DNA of 64,000 nt from Apostichopus japonicus (taxonomy: Eukaryota; Echinodermata; Holothuroidea; Aspidochirotida; Stichopodidae): positions 37,967,111 to 38,031,110 of the forward strand of contig NC_092576.1 in NCBI RefSeq assembly GCF_037975245.1. The letters run 5' to 3'. The translations under genes and the position numbers were made by a program. Every line of letters begins with the position of its first letter. Position 1 is the stretch's first letter. The notes beneath the pieces are model-generated. The model saw nothing but the letters and a program-made list of their open reading frames with translations. It made no database searches and was not told where the DNA came from. Of the stretch, positions 50,147 through 63,908 are shown in pieces.

Positions 50147-50639
50147 GTAATACACCCTGTCATGGATACACATCCTTTTAATTTACAGATTATTTAACAT
50201 GAGTACACAGTGACAAAGGCCCTTGAATACCGGAAGACGAAACGAAGTATTGAAATATGAATACAATAGGCCACAACCAAGAAGGGTAACCACTGGATAC
50301 AGTTGTGGTGCCTGTAGTGAACATGTTTTGCTTTGACAGTTCAAATATTTGATCGAACCAAGTTTTCTATTGCGTAACATTGAAATCGAAACACTAATTT
50401 TTATTGGACGTTTCGTGATGAAGTTAATAATAATATCAATTCACATGGCATACTTTCTGTATATAATATATGATAACATATATATAAAATAATCTGTAAT
50501 AATATATAATGTATACATATTTTTCTCCAAAATATAGGGTATTACACAGCTCGTAGAAAGATCAGCAGAATCCGACGTAAATCTAGACACTGACACCACC
50601 AGTGGATTAGTTCATGTTGGTGTTTTTTTTTCAGTACTA

Positions 50640-51150
50640 GACTACACACCTGTAACTTGCTCCTCTGCAGCATTCCAGAGAAAGACTAATCCCAGTTCCA
50701 ACGGGATCAAAATACTGCTGCTCGTCTCATTTCGTGTTTCCCTCGTTCAAATCAATTGTCACCTGTTTTAATAGTTTGACATTGGCTTCCTCTTAATATG
50801 CGCATCTCTTTTAAGATTCTTCTGATGACCTTTAAAGCTATACACGGACACTCTCCCGTCTACCTGTAAGAACTGTTTCACCCTTACACACCGACCATTA
50901 CGCTTAGGTCTTCCAGCCAGTCCTTTCTCGCCGTCCCACATGATATTTCCTTACTGTCATGTAGTCAACGTTCTTTTTCCTACGCCTTTGCTTCTCCCTG
51001 GACTGCCCTCTAGAGTGACATTCGCCCTAAACGACTATATGAAATCTTCAAATCTATGTAAAAAACTCACTTACTTTTAAATACTTATGTTGGATTTTGC
51101 TTTCTTTAGCGCTTAGAGGCTTTTGCATTATGCGCTTTATAAATTCCTAT
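50640..51150 (+). mobile_element. 3' end of a CR1-type LINE
   Basis: The plus strand, with a few stops, reads HWLPLNMRISFKILLMTFKA, HGHSPVYL, ELFHPYTPTITLRSSSQSFL, and SYAFASPWTAL. This is the conserved C-terminal tail of CR1-clade reverse transcriptase proteins (HWLP...RI.FK.L...K..HG..P.YL..L). The end TTAGCGCTTAGAGGC..TGCGCTTTATAAATTC is the usual LINE 3' end. It is 5'-truncated and dead. Confidence 0.75.
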
Positions 51151-51889
51151 TATAATTCTCGTGAGCACATATTGAAGAAAGGCACTCATGTGGAGTTTGG
51201 GTCGAACCCAAGAAAGTAAGCATTATAGTATAGTAACTCCTATTAGAAATATCTCTGCTACATTCTATATTTAAACAAAGCTCAACAAATGTCAGTCATT
51301 GGAATACAACATACAACCTTCCAGCTAGATTATTGTATCATGATAAATATTGAGCCACAATATTGTTAAAGGTAGGATTATTGCTTGAATGCCATAAATT
51401 TGAAGAGGTTTACTTGCATCTATATAAATGAAAACAAAATACAATAAAACTGTTAGCAAACTACAGGGGATTGAATCCTTAGGTAGCCGTCCTGACCTAG
51501 TACGTATCAGCAGAGGTAGGCTGTGGTTGCAACACCTTCGCACCATTCAACCCTCATGGGCTCAACATTTAGGAAGGACATGACTAACTTCTCTTCTGTC
51601 CCCCTCATTCTCTCCTTGTCCCCCTCCCATCACTCCTCTTCTCATAGCCCTCTTTCACCATGTTTTCTCCACACCTTTCTGTATTTGTCCTTCTCCAGTT
51701 TATTGTTTATTCCATACCCCCTTCCCTTAATATTACTATTGTCCATCCACTGTTTATTTCCTACCTCTCCTCTTGCCCTGTTGGTTTCTTTCTTTAAGTT
51801 CTCTCCATCCCTTGCCTACAAATCCCCTTACATCTATCTCTTTGTGTTCACCATGCTCATTAACCTGTCTGTATTAGTGCGTGTTTCTG

Positions 51890-51990
51890 CCTCTTCTGTT
51901 ACTGTTACTTGTCATTTACCCAATGAAGAAGATCATGCTAGGGTTGAAACGTCAGGCCAATACCTTTACACATATATATACATGCTCCAA
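51890..51990 (+). mobile_element. Possible Penelope-like element end
   Basis: The plus strand reads CCCAATGAAGAAGATCATGC and then GGTTGAAACGTCAGGCCAAT, the 'GAAGAAG...GTCGAAACGT' word often seen in Penelope-like element terminal sequence. Only this short stretch matches, so the call is weak. Confidence 0.3.
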
Positions 51991-52894
51991 CCTAAAGTCG
52001 TCTGATGCAATCTGACAAATTAATGTGCAACGTATAACTTACACTCAATCTATCGATAAAACGAATATGAAATTTGACCTATTTGTGACCTAGCTAATTC
52101 AAAGAGACAGTAAATGTATTCCCCTGTGTGGCATATGGTTATTTTGCTGATTATTCAATCGTCACAGCACACATAAACACGTATAAAAAAAAGGTGCAAC
52201 CCTGATATAATCGTGAATTACGTTAGCTCGTCGTTTATACGTTTCCAGAAATGATTTTAAGGACCGAACAATTTAAGTTCTTATTTCTTTTAAATCTCAT
52301 ATCCTATTCTTAATTATATACATTTATATTTCGTGTCACTATAAAGGGGAAACATTCTCATATCATCCAGCTACCACGATGATAATGGTAAAGTTATAAC
52401 ATTGTACGACAATAGCTGTTAGGATACATTTAAACGTTGTAGTTTGTAAATGGATTCAAGATGGTTAGGGAGGCAAATGGGAAATGCTCCGACTAATTTA
52501 CAGGTAGCGGCATTTGAGCCTTTATACCTCCGACTGACGACACAGGTGGGTCCATATAGCAGTTGATATCATTTGTTTACTGTAAAAAAGACACTTTTCC
52601 ACCATCTCTCTTTAAATGTAATGCAACAATGAATATATCACAATAAAACATACAGAATGACGAGGCAATAGGAACTAAATGCACTAGTTTAACACAGCTT
52701 GTGTACAATCAGGTGAATCACATCACCGAAAAGCCACTATTTATCACAGTCAACTCAGTAATGTATAATCTATATATGTTTATTCCTATTGACTACTCGT
52801 ATTGACAGAAAGCTTAAATATATTCTGCAACTTCAGCCTACCCCACCCCCTCTCTCCCGACCGAACAGTGGCAATGCTTGGTTAACAACACTGT

Positions 52895-53610
52895 TAATTG
52901 AGCAACAACTAATATCAACTAATCATCCTAGTAGCCCTCCTATGGACCTTTAAAAGCACTTTATTATCGTTAGCAACATATGGGTTCCAAGCATGCACAG
53001 TCTACTCCAGATGAGGCCTAACCAACTGCTTATAAAGCCTGACTACTATGTCCTCTTTCAGAAAACTGAAGTTCCTCTTGATCATACCTAAAACCCTAGT
53101 ACATCTTTTAGCAGCTTCAAAACAATGTTTAGAAGGTTGCAGAGATGAGTCAATGTAGATACCTATGTCTCTTTCAACAAGACCTCCTGTTACCTCACAC
53201 CATTAAGATTGTAGGTATACTTTTGGTTACTACTACCAATGTGCATTACCTTGCATGTTATCAATATTAAAAAGCATTTGCCATCCCTGACACCCGCAAA
53301 AAACAACTTATCCAAATCCGTTTGAAACTTCTCTGAATCGCTTTTGGGAGAGACCTCAGAATTCAATTGGTGTCATCAGCAAACGTCTCAACTGTACACA
53401 AAATATCTCCGTTAATGTCACTTTTGTAGGCAACAAACAACAAGGGACCCAAAACAGACCCTTGGGGAACCCCACTAGTAACGTCCTGCCAAGAAGAAGC
53501 ACAGCCTTTAATTACCACCCTCTGTTTCCTATTACCAAGCCAATTCTCGATCCAAGACAGTAAATTCCCATTGCCACCGATACTCTTCAGTCTAAGTAAA
53601 AGACGCCTAA
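52895..53610 (-). mobile_element. CR1/Jockey-like LINE reverse transcriptase remnant
   Basis: Read from 53610 leftward, frames give WIENWLGNRKQRVVIKG, VTSGVPQGSVLGPLLF, ETFADDT, LGMIKRNFSFLKEDIVVRLY, LVRPHLE and WNPYVANDNKVLLKVHRRAT. SGVPQGSVLGP and FADD are reverse transcriptase motifs of non-LTR elements. A TAG follows HLE and small indels break the frame, so the element is dead. Both element ends are missing. Confidence 0.85.
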
Positions 53611-53815
53611 GTAAAAGACAATTTATATGTATTAGTATTCGCCATATTGAAACAAATATGCCACGTTTTACATTTCAGGCCATACCACATGTTCTGCTAT
53701 TCACGTAAATGTCATTTTTTATGGCTTATCGAGCAGGTAGTCCTGTTTTCAGTACTTATTCATTTTCACAGGGGTACTACACATGCTATTGTTATACTTC
53801 ATTAAGCAAGCCACA

Positions 53816-54560
53816 TGTGACTCTTCTTATGTGCTCTGTGGTCAGATCAGTTTGAGCAAACTGTAACTTCATAGCACAGCTCTTTATTGAAGGTCAGCAG
53901 GGGGCAAGCCAGGATGGAAGAGTTGTTGATAGACATTCCTCCTTGACCACACATGAGGAGGGTCTCATGGTAATGGGAGATTTACACTTATTTCTGTTCT
54001 CGGTGAACTGTGTTGTTATTCACTACAGACATCATTCTGTTTTCAGCATTGTAGTAGGCAACACTGTATCCGCCTTACATACCGTACACAGTTTCTTTAG
54101 CTAACGTTTTCGACCTGGCTCAATTATAATCTGTAAGTTTTTCTCTTTGTATTATTCTATTTGTTCTTTAGTAAACTTTATTAATTATTCTTCTTAAGAC
54201 AAGTTAAGATAATTAATTAAACCCCAGAGTTATTCGACTCTCATCACATTATAGTTATTCAGTGTAAAATATTGTACTGTGGTGAGCTTCATTTGGCCTA
54301 TGGCAAGTTCGAAGTTCACCGTTATAATCTTTCATTTAAAACATTCATAGTGTTGCATTTAGCATCATTATTGTTCAAGTGTATCATATCCTTTTATTTC
54401 AGTTTTACCGTGATAACATGAGTGAGGAATCTCAATACAGTTTACAGAAACGTACTCCTGGCTTTTTCTCATCATTTCGCTGGTTAGCTAGCTGTCTAAT
54501 GTGGCATATCTCGACGCGTCTGCGAGGGCAGCATACCAACAAATGGTGGAGAGGCTGGCG
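53816..54560 (+). mobile_element. Possible LTR with primer-binding site
   Basis: A segment beginning TGTGACTCTTC and ending ACCAACA has TG...CA ends about 727 bp apart. Directly afterwards comes AATGGTGGAGAGGCTGGCG, which resembles a Ty3/Gypsy primer-binding site. No second LTR or gag-pol coding is present, so this would be a solo or truncated element. Confidence 0.25.
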
Positions 54561-56864
54561 AAAAGAACAATGACTAGACATAATTATGCATCAAATAATG
54601 GGTTGATAGACTAATTTAGTATATAACGTGGGTATGAGGGTAACGTGGGTTTTTTTTTTTCATTTATTGTCTTAATGTCAAATTTAACGAATTTCAAAAT
54701 AACCGTACAGATACAAGTCTGCTTTCTATGCGTACAAGAGCAGAAAAAAACTATTCAAAAGACACAAAATGTAATAACATAGGTTAATTTTGTTTAATTT
54801 ATTTACCGATCGATACATGCACTCATAATATTGATAAACAGTTCACTCTTATTAATTTTATAATTCCCGGAATTTAATATCAAATTTCAAAAATTGAGTT
54901 TTTACTTTGAAGCTAAAGTATACGGGCTAAATACTGCATGTTTCCATTTCTTTACAGGAAACCAATATTTAATAAAATCAAAGCTTAATAAAAGAAAACA
55001 ATTATATTTAGCAATTACAGAGCAACAAAAGAAAGCTAAAATGACGAAATTATTCTGACATACCTTTATAATTAAAGAAAATCATTTAAAATTGTCTGAT
55101 TCTGTAGTGCTCTGGTTTAGTGTTATAACTATAAGCTCTTAGAAATAATGAGATATAAATTCCCAGTTTATATTTATAGTTCTCTCCAGGGAGACACTAT
55201 GCAAAAAAGGCAAAACTTCAGAAACTAAGACGGGCAATGATAAGAAAAAGGAATAATAATACGTAAGAATAAAAAAAGAACATATTAGGTCTTAGTTTTA
55301 AGTCTTTGTTTAATTAGGTCTTTAGGTCTTTGTTTAATTATTATTATTAATATAGCAAGACCTTTACCATATTGTATGTAATAAATATAGTAAATCATCC
55401 CATCTCAGATGCAGGATGTTATTTTATGTCACTATGGTATGATCATGTGACTTCAATATTGCTATTAATATTTTCCACGTTTTTGGACATATTGCGTTTT
55501 GCAAGCTTTTTTTATATTTTCCTTTCAATTTGGAAATTCTTAAGCATTTATTGTATTAAAATAGTCACCGGCACATTTAATGTTTCAAAAAACATCAAAC
55601 ATGACGTTAGGAATAATGATAGTGTTGATAGTGTAGCCAAAAGAAAGGAAAAAGTTTATTTCGATGTAGCTTTCTAAACTTTTCCAGAGTTAAACAAATG
55701 AATATTATCTTTTCTTTTGATAATAAATTGATAATTACTTCAACCTTCTTTCTAGATTATTGTTCATTTCATTAATCCAGTTTTATAAGATCGACTTTAT
55801 AACTCACCCAAACTAACATTTTGCCCTAGTTTAACAGTAATAAAATGTTTCACATTAAACCAAGTGCCTTTGTAATTCATAACGAACGTGTTACTTGATG
55901 CCATTCGATATTTCCTCCCTTTAAATTTGTGATACTTCTACTATCAACAGAACTAACGGTATGTCTGATAGACTAGTATTCCAGTCGCTTTGTTTACAGA
56001 GGTTCAGATGTTTGAATTTCGTCACATCTATCCAACTGGGCTGGCAGCAGTTGGTTTTTAAATGCCTAGGACTACAATAACTTTATAATAGCATGCATGT
56101 ACCACCTGGGCTGAAAGTAATATATTTGAACGGTTTAAAACACACAAAAAGTAAGTGAGTGTCATCGGTCACATATAAATAAACAATTAACTTCAATGAA
56201 TAATGAAACAATTTGAGGAGATATTTAGACAATATTTACTACATAGACAATACAAAATATTATAATATATGTAGTATGAAGTCCCGACACAATAATAGAA
56301 AGGTTAAAAAAGGAATTAAAAAAGACACATTACACATGGAGCTTTAAGGACATTGAGCTAATTTCATAATTGCAGTATCATGCAAATATACGGTATAATA
56401 AAATATATGGGTACGTTATTTGTTTATTCAAATAAAGATATACAAGTTAAACATGCGAGTAGGAATAACGGCAAAGGGACCCGTTGCCAAATCTCCTGAA
56501 CTTTGAAAAGTACGGCAGGAGTGTTTCTTGCCCACACATTCAACTCAGGAAATCGATGCCCCTCCTCTACCGCCATTCGAGAGGAAATGGTTCAGTTGTG
56601 GGCATGTTTACATTCAGTCGGGCGAGAGGGGGGGGGTGGGGTTAGACCTCGCTACCGTTTTAGTTACATACCTTTCTGACCTCAAACAAAATAAAAGATT
56701 ATTTAATTGCAAGTTCTTGCCCTAAGACCTTATTATAGACCTAATTAATGCGCCAATGATGAGGAATTAGTGCCCACTTATTTTAAGTTATTTTTTTTTC
56801 TGCGACACCTTAGTGTTATATTTACATCAATGTCCTCTGTACTTGACAACGTTATCGTCATCTA
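54560..56864. other. Intergenic stretch left of gene C
   Basis: It is AT-rich with no exon I can support. TTTATT words near 56430 (AATAAA on the minus strand) could serve as a polyadenylation signal of gene C, about 430 bp after its stop codon. Confidence 0.35.
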
Positions 56865-59501
56865 CTATTCTGTTTCAAGATTTCGGTTTCCTCTCGAGAC
56901 TCTCCAGGTCTGCTGCCATGGTTCATCTCTGTATAGAATAAAGTAAGATCAACTAGTAGATAATGCTAACCGACATATCTGAGACTCTTATATCATTCAT
57001 AGTACATACAATAGTCACCAGCACTTCCAAGTTAACATATCAAACAGATTGTCATTTTAAGATCATATAAGGTATGCATTTCTCCTTTTGACGTTTTTTA
57101 ATACCAGTGAGTGCATTAAACAATTAGTCTACGTTTATTCTGCAATTGGCAGCTACATGTTAAATAATAATTAGAACCACATTGGCCTTGACAAGGTAAA
57201 ACTATCAAATTAATTTTAAGAAGCATTAATGAGTTTTATATTGAAACTGAAATAGAGAAGGAATGGTCATTAAAGAGGAGCCGAATCATGCATTACTGCT
57301 CTGTCCTCAGTGGAGAGGTCTAACGATAGAGTTGTACAATTCTAATTTGGGTGTAACTGTTGTTAAGTTATGTACACTAATTTTACAGAATTGAAGTTAG
57401 TCTGGCCTTTGTTAGCTTTGGTGATAACGAAGCTTTACATACACCTATGATAGACATAAACAATCGTAAGTCGTGTTCTTTATCCCTCAACCCTTCAATA
57501 GTAATCCAAAGTAATATAATAAAAAGCTAGAACATTGCAGAAACAGACGTAGACAACACTTTTCCTTTCAATGTGTCATATGGCGTGGTCATTTTTTTAC
57601 AACTAAAAGTTCTTCATAACTTTAAGTGATTTGCCGTTACACATTGGTTTTTCATTACAGCAGAAAGATAAATGTTATAGAATAATTTGAAGGAATAGTA
57701 GCAAAAATTACCATGTTAAAAGTTTTTCAAACGCACTTTTTAAAATAAAGCAACTTTGAATAGCAATTTTTGAGTTAATTTCACAAATTGACAATATTAT
57801 CCTTAGTTTTTAATATTGATAAATTGCCATTATCATAATGAAATAAAATGCCATATGCCACTTCAGGAATGTTATGTGTCTAAACAGTATTGAAATAAAT
57901 ATCTCACTTTAACTGAATGGTCTAAAGCAACCTCGTATGTGTATCAGTGTTTTAAATAACAATACTGATCCGCTGAGATATTGTTAAAAACATTCGGAGT
58001 CACTCTATTAAATTTGCATTATCATTAGTTTATGTTCTCTTAAATACAAATGCCAACTTTAAACTTTGATATTGACTTAAATATTTTCACAAAAGTGACA
58101 TTGTAATTATTTGGGTACAATGCCGCAATTATAATGGTATGTTCTTTGTCGGGATTAAACAAAACAGTTCCTTTTAATGTTTGTTTTCATGTGTTTAGAA
58201 CTTGCACTCTATGAGCATCATTTCCTTACCTGTAGCGATGACGGAAGTTTACCACCTGATGACAAACAAAATCAACAGAAATATACGAAAAAATAAGATA
58301 ATGATATACCCACATTCAGATTTTACTATTCACATACCACCCTATCCATCCTACAATGTGCAAAGAAAACCTTCAAAATAATGAATTAAAACGAATTTAA
58401 GTGTCGATATCTCATAGTTGTATGAAAGAGGGACATTTTAGAGCTAGTACTGTTTCAGATGTTCATATTTAAGATATTTAGCTTGAAAGTCTGATACGAA
58501 ATATTTGAATCACACTACTAAGGCGAAATCAATGATCTGTTCAGTTCCTCGGTACAGTTTTTCATTTTAACGTTTTAATCCATCGTTTGTGCATTATAAT
58601 TCTTTGATATTAAATAAATTTGATTACTTTCTGACATCAATAAATAAATAATCAAGATTATAATGGATTGCCCAAAAACAAAAACATCAGAAGCAGAGGA
58701 AAACCACTCCCAGCTGTTTTTTGCCTCTTAAATAATATTACACACACCCACCCAAAGTGTCTGCATAGTTTATTTGTCTGCCTAAAGCAAGAGGCCAAAA
58801 CGTAAATTGAAAACAGAAAACTTTGAATTTTAAGGGATTTTTTTAAATATATTTTGTTCTTACTTTTATTTATTTATAAGACGTATTTGATTATATGATA
58901 CCGTAAAGACGTTGTGTTAATCGACCACATCTTGTTGAACATGTACCAACGCCTACATGTAAAAAGTGTGTTGTTGAAAGTAGTTTGTGTTTAACCAAAA
59001 AATAAAGTGTAAATGTTTACTATGGAACATGTGTAATGGCTTTAAATGATTATGTTTATGGCTATTAAATCTGGAATGACACAAGTATCTCACTGTACAC
59101 ATGTATATGTATGTATCATACTGACCGATTTACTAAATGAAGTATAATATTCACTATTTGCATAACATTACCTCTTGACGATAATCTGCTTCTGTCAATT
59201 CATCTCCAATGGATTTCATCTGTAAATAAGGTAATATGAATAGAAATGAGAACAAATACAAGAACATTTTAATTATTTTCCCAGTAAAATGATAGTGTTG
59301 TCCAGTCGGAATAATATATATATTGATAGCGAAATAAGTAGCTGTATAAGTTTGCGAAACATGAAATATATCGTTAGTTATACCATAGCAAGTAGGAACA
59401 GTTTCTTGTCCTCCTCCTCCTCCTCACCATCACCACCACCATCAATACTTTAACATGTAATCCATCATCATCATCATCACCTACCACAATCGTTGCCGTC
59501 A

Positions 59502-59551
<50 letters not shown>

Positions 59552-62500
59552 TTCGCTATCTTCATCACAATCATCACCATCATTATCATTATCATCATTA
59601 CCATCATAATCATCACGACCTTCATCATCATCACCATCTTTTTCGCCTCTACCACCATCATCACCGCCACCACCACCATCATTACCATCATCATCACTAC
59701 CACCATCACCACCACCATCATCATCACCATCATCACCTTCCCCATCACCAACATCATAATCATCAGATACAACCACAAATTTTACCGCCCTTTCAAAAGC
59801 ATTGTAGAGCGGTACTGTTTATCTATGACCACACGTTCGTATACTTCATAGCCCCTTGTACCTGTCACGGATCACATAACACACTGTGAAGTTAATTAAC
59901 ATGTTATATGATGTATACGCTTGATGTTACTTCTGCGTCACTGAAATGTCAGAGCACAACCAAATCTGAGGTGTTTCCGCCATTATATAGTTTAGAAGGT
60001 GCAAACTAAATATTCTTGTCTAAATGTTCCTTTTGGAATGAACAGCATTGTTTCAAACTATTAGTGAGTTGAACCATCAAGGGTTCCTATTAAAATATAT
60101 AATGAGAGATCATTACCGGAAAGAGTAGAGAACGTCCAATTGTCAGCTTCCAACGACCAGACTGGATATTTAGTATGTAGTACCCTTCGCACGACCCATA
60201 AGGATACCAGAAAACTAAGATAAAAATGAAAAACCAAGCAGGATTAGGGTAGGTTATCAATATCAACAAACAAAACAGATGATACAAGACAGAACGGAAG
60301 TCAATATTATAATCTATGTTTGGATCAGGTCAAACTTCCATGGATTTAGGTACTGACGAATACACAGTAAACAATTGAATTCCGTTCATTTTCAAAAGGC
60401 ATCACTTTAAACTGAATAATTCATACAGTATGCTTATCAGACCGGTCAGTGAACTAATTTGATAGTTTCTTTGATTGTTTAAGTCCATTAAGTTTTGTCT
60501 GAACACAAGACTGGTTACTTGAAGATTGGTGAAACGTGCAAGAAGAAAGACAAAGGAGAGCAATCAGTTTGACGTGTTTTTCTCCAAAGCTAAATGTGTG
60601 ATACCAACATAATTATATCACAGGAATATATATATTAACTTTCTGGTTGCATAGCAACACTAAAATATGTTTACAGTAGCAGGGCCAAGTTGCCATTATT
60701 CGAGAATTGAGAAGACTGTTAAAACATATTCACAAATAATCAGCATCTGTCCTTTAATATACATGAAGTAGATATATGTTTGTATCATAAAGCAAACATA
60801 AATTGTGTTTGCAATGTTCATTTAAAAAAAAAAATCTGTCTCGATTAGTTAAGGTTAAGACTTAAGAGTGCCCTCAATTACTGAATGCGCAAAGGGTTGA
60901 TCCTTTCATTGCATTGTGCAAAATCTCACGTCTATTATCTCATTTTCATTAAAGTCTAATAAGGTTGTTATAGTTTTACAAGTTTACAAAGAGCTACAGA
61001 TAATTACATTTTTCTTGTGTGTTTTATTTCAGTTATTGAAATTAAGATATTTGTAAATGTATGTATTCCAGTAATTTGACTTGAAGTATTGAATTTATGT
61101 CTATTAAAATTCTTTCTCAGATATCTAAAGTTATTACAACTTGAATGTCGTGTTTTATCTAACTTCATGTTTCAGATGTCTTTGACATTTATGAAATTGC
61201 TCGTAAACATTGCAGATGACAAAAATAAAAACAAAGTTGACCATTGGAAAGCAATCTTATAACCTGAGCATTTGTCCTTATAGTGTTAAGGTTTCATACA
61301 ATCCATGATCCTTTATAGACAGATATCGGTAAATTGATCAGCGCTTTGATGTAGAATATTCTGATGAAAACATGAACAAGCTACATTTTACTTGATCTAT
61401 GTTCGATTTTCACGTTTGTTTACTACCAGTGGTACCGCTTCCTTTATTTTACCGCTAGGAGAATTATTTCACGTTTTTACTCTGTATTATGTTGTTATTT
61501 TAATTTCTTCAAACCATACCGCTAGTGTTCCTATTGTATTTAGTCTAGAACGTCTTCAATAGGAACTTTGTATGTATTTTCATCAGATTCATGCCAGATG
61601 TCATTGTATTAGACATGTACAGCCCTGGTGATATAGTCCTCACTCCCACCAACCTGCTACACTCAACATCCCCACCACCAAACTTTCCACGTCCTGCTCA
61701 AAATGTCCACAACGATTTTTAATCTTACTTCAGATAGAAAGAGATAAATCTCGTTAATGTTAACATATCCAAGCTCCACTCACTGTTATATCATGTAGTA
61801 GCATTTGATTGTACTGCACATGGTGTAGGTTGTATTGACGTTTGTAATCCTTTAATATCTGTGTTTTTTTATTTCTGTGCGAAAGTAAATGTACCGAACG
61901 CTCAGTACATTACATTAAACTTAACTGATTTATTAAAATTGTTCCAAAACTCTTTCTCGGCTTTGTCATTCATTTGTTAAACATCTTCCTTCATGTTTGT
62001 TAATAGAAGAAATAGACTTATTATGATTTAAAGTAGAACGATAGTGACAGAAAAAAATCTCTCATTTTCATATATAATGTAGTTTATATGTTACCAAGCA
62101 ACATATTTTTTTAATTTTCCAAATAGCACACCGGAAAGTTATAAAAAAGGGAATTAAAACATCGTTTTTTCGCCTCCGTAATTTAGAAATTTGCAAACAC
62201 TGCAACGACCTTGAACAGCCCTCAGGTCAGTGAATGACGTCACTGTGATGATCTTTTCTGTTGTGAACTGTTCAGTACGGAGCTGTGCGTGCATTTCGTG
62301 TCAGCATAACTGTTATTTTCCGGCGTAATGTTCAAGACATAAATATGTAATGAATATCATGGTGTTTCTTGATTTCTTCACCACGTGTTTACAAGTTTTT
62401 TTTACGAAATTTGCGGCGATTTCGCAACGATTTCGCAATACCTGAAGAGGTAACTCGCTAGCTGACCCAAAGTAACGTACATCTCAAGATCACGTTTTTG

Positions 62501-63908
62501 GCGGGTTTTATACAGAGTGATGTATGAATGTGCTCACTTACCAGTCAAACTGGCACAATAACAATAGTGATGATAGTCTCAAACGTAGTTTAGTATAACA
62601 TCCGAAAGAAAATCCAAAGTTCTAAACAAAGTAGATTCGCTTGTATGCACTAGGCCTACTGTAAAACATAAACGTTCCTTGTTCCGTGCGTCATTAAATC
62701 CAACAGAAAAGTTTCATTGAGCTTGAAATACAACCGCATTTGAACTCAATCGAGTAGTTAGTCTAGCTCGAACAATTTTCTCACTACATACATATTGCGT
62801 TTATTCACATGCATGCCTCGTGGTTTGGGCTTCAGGAGGAATCGTATTCTAGCCCAACTTCACGTAGGTCCGCAAACGATGCTTTCACACTGTGCAAGCA
62901 TAAGTGACAGTGTGCGCTACCGTAAGTAATACTTACACGATATTTTGTTTCGCTCGAGCATACACACATTTCCTATTCGTATTACATGGTTTGGAGGGTA
63001 TGAACACATCTCTGCCCAAAAAAACTCTGCCTAAGCGACGTCCATGCCCCAATTGAAATGTGCACGTGGATTCTCTCCTCACATAGTCATTAGGTTGTTC
63101 ACGTCTGACATGTCTTCCAGTTCCAACACTTACTGTTGCATTTATCGGGATATATATAAATAATGCGGCATAAAAGCATCAATCTTTCAAACTTTTTTTA
63201 CTTCAGTGACCTTACCACACGCAAATTTCAATTGGGCCCGAGATGGCTCTATGACCGATTATTCCGTAATTTACATTGGGGCAGTCGGCTTCACTAAAAC
63301 GACAAGAAAAAGCAGGGACAATAACACCTTATTAAAATTAGACCGTTAAATGTCTCACGCAGTGTATCAAATCTACTCTCTGGTTTAGGTTGTTTGTCGA
63401 GTCCAATATAGAGTAGGTTGCAACTAAACTTACACACTAAGTGCACACTGCTGAAGTACACTACGCCGAGCTCCTTTGTTATCATCATAATGGCGTCACA
63501 TGTCACTGTAGATCACGTGATCATCATATCGCTGTTCGCGAAAAGCCCAATTTTTTTTTAAAAAATCAACGAGTATAGGAATTTTCTTTGAGCCTTTCCC
63601 AACCTCGGATTGACTTGAATTTTCACATGTGTAATATGGAAACCAACTAGAATACTCTTGAATAAAATCGTATTTTTTCGTCGATGCTGAAAATCACTAT
63701 CGTTCATCTTTAAACTGTATCTTTAATTTTCTTGAATTTCAAGAGGAAAAGGAAACAACAATCTGTACATCAGAAGGCAAGACACAGTCATCAATCAAGA
63801 ACTAATCAATCAATGATCATTGTTTACTTGTTACCTTTAACGTTCTTTGATATCAAGTTGGACAGACCATGCATCGATGTATAAGGAGGCAGCAGACATG
63901 CGTCAAAT
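56865..63908 (-). CDS. Gene C: 3' end of a third receptor of the NACHT family
   Basis: Five exons on the minus strand join in phase: 63908-63835 (X), 60214-60117 (Y), 59219-59172, 58255-58230 and 56928-56865. X reads FDACLLPPYTSMHGLSNLI. Y reads VFWYPYGSCEGYYILNIQSG and then RWKLTIG. The tail reads MKSIGDELTEADYRQE, VVNFRHRYR and DEPWQQTWRVSRGNRNLETE, then TAG at 56867-56865. X and Y match genes A and B, so upstream NACHT and possibly Ig exons are expected beyond the right edge; that is inference. The tail is short and charged, with no domain I recognise. All introns are GT-AG. Confidence 0.75.
56929..59171. other. Gene C 3' introns
   Basis: Two introns on either side of the 26-bp exon at 58255-58230. 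They are AT-rich with no other feature I can name. Confidence 0.4.
59405..59770. repeat. Trinucleotide repeat array (CAT/CAC/GTC)
   Basis: A long run of imperfect CAT and CAC triplets surrounds a purer (GTC)n core at about 59508-59550. It lies in the gene C intron between the Y exon and the 48-bp exon. Asp-rich and Met-rich open frames on the minus strand simply follow the repeat. Confidence 0.95.
60117..60214 (-). CDS. Gene C Y exon
   Basis: This 98-bp exon lies between TTTTTATCTTAG and GTAATG, phases 1-0, with 32 codons. It is identical in length and phase to gene B exon 15 (21354-21257), sharing the LxxQSGxW core, the Phe-Pro ending and the GTAAT donor. Confidence 0.8.
60215..63834. other. 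Gene C intron between X and Y
   Basis: The 3.6-kb intron shows no repeat I can name and no further cassette exon. A slightly CpG-richer patch lies at about 62180-62500. Confidence 0.4.
63835..63908 (-). CDS. Gene C X exon
   Basis: This 74-bp exon lies between TTTAATCACCAG and GTAACA, phases 2-1. FDACLLPP corresponds to FTNCTLPA in gene A and FIDCFLPA in gene B. Confidence 0.75.

Larger units (their letters stand above)
50147..52894. other. Transposon-rich intergenic stretch
   Basis: It holds a CR1-type LINE 3' end (50640-51150) and a Penelope-like terminal motif (51890-51990). The pyrimidine-rich open frame at 51523-52005 looks like a chance product of CT-rich repeat DNA. I see nothing in 52000-52890. 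Confidence 0.4.

Noticed and set aside
51523-52005. A 160-codon plus-strand protein
   Set aside because: The frame runs through CT-rich low-complexity DNA and ends in a Penelope-like motif; composition is not that of a real protein.
59374-59778. Asp-rich and Met-rich minus-strand proteins
   Set aside because: Both follow different frames of the same triplet repeat inside a gene C intron.
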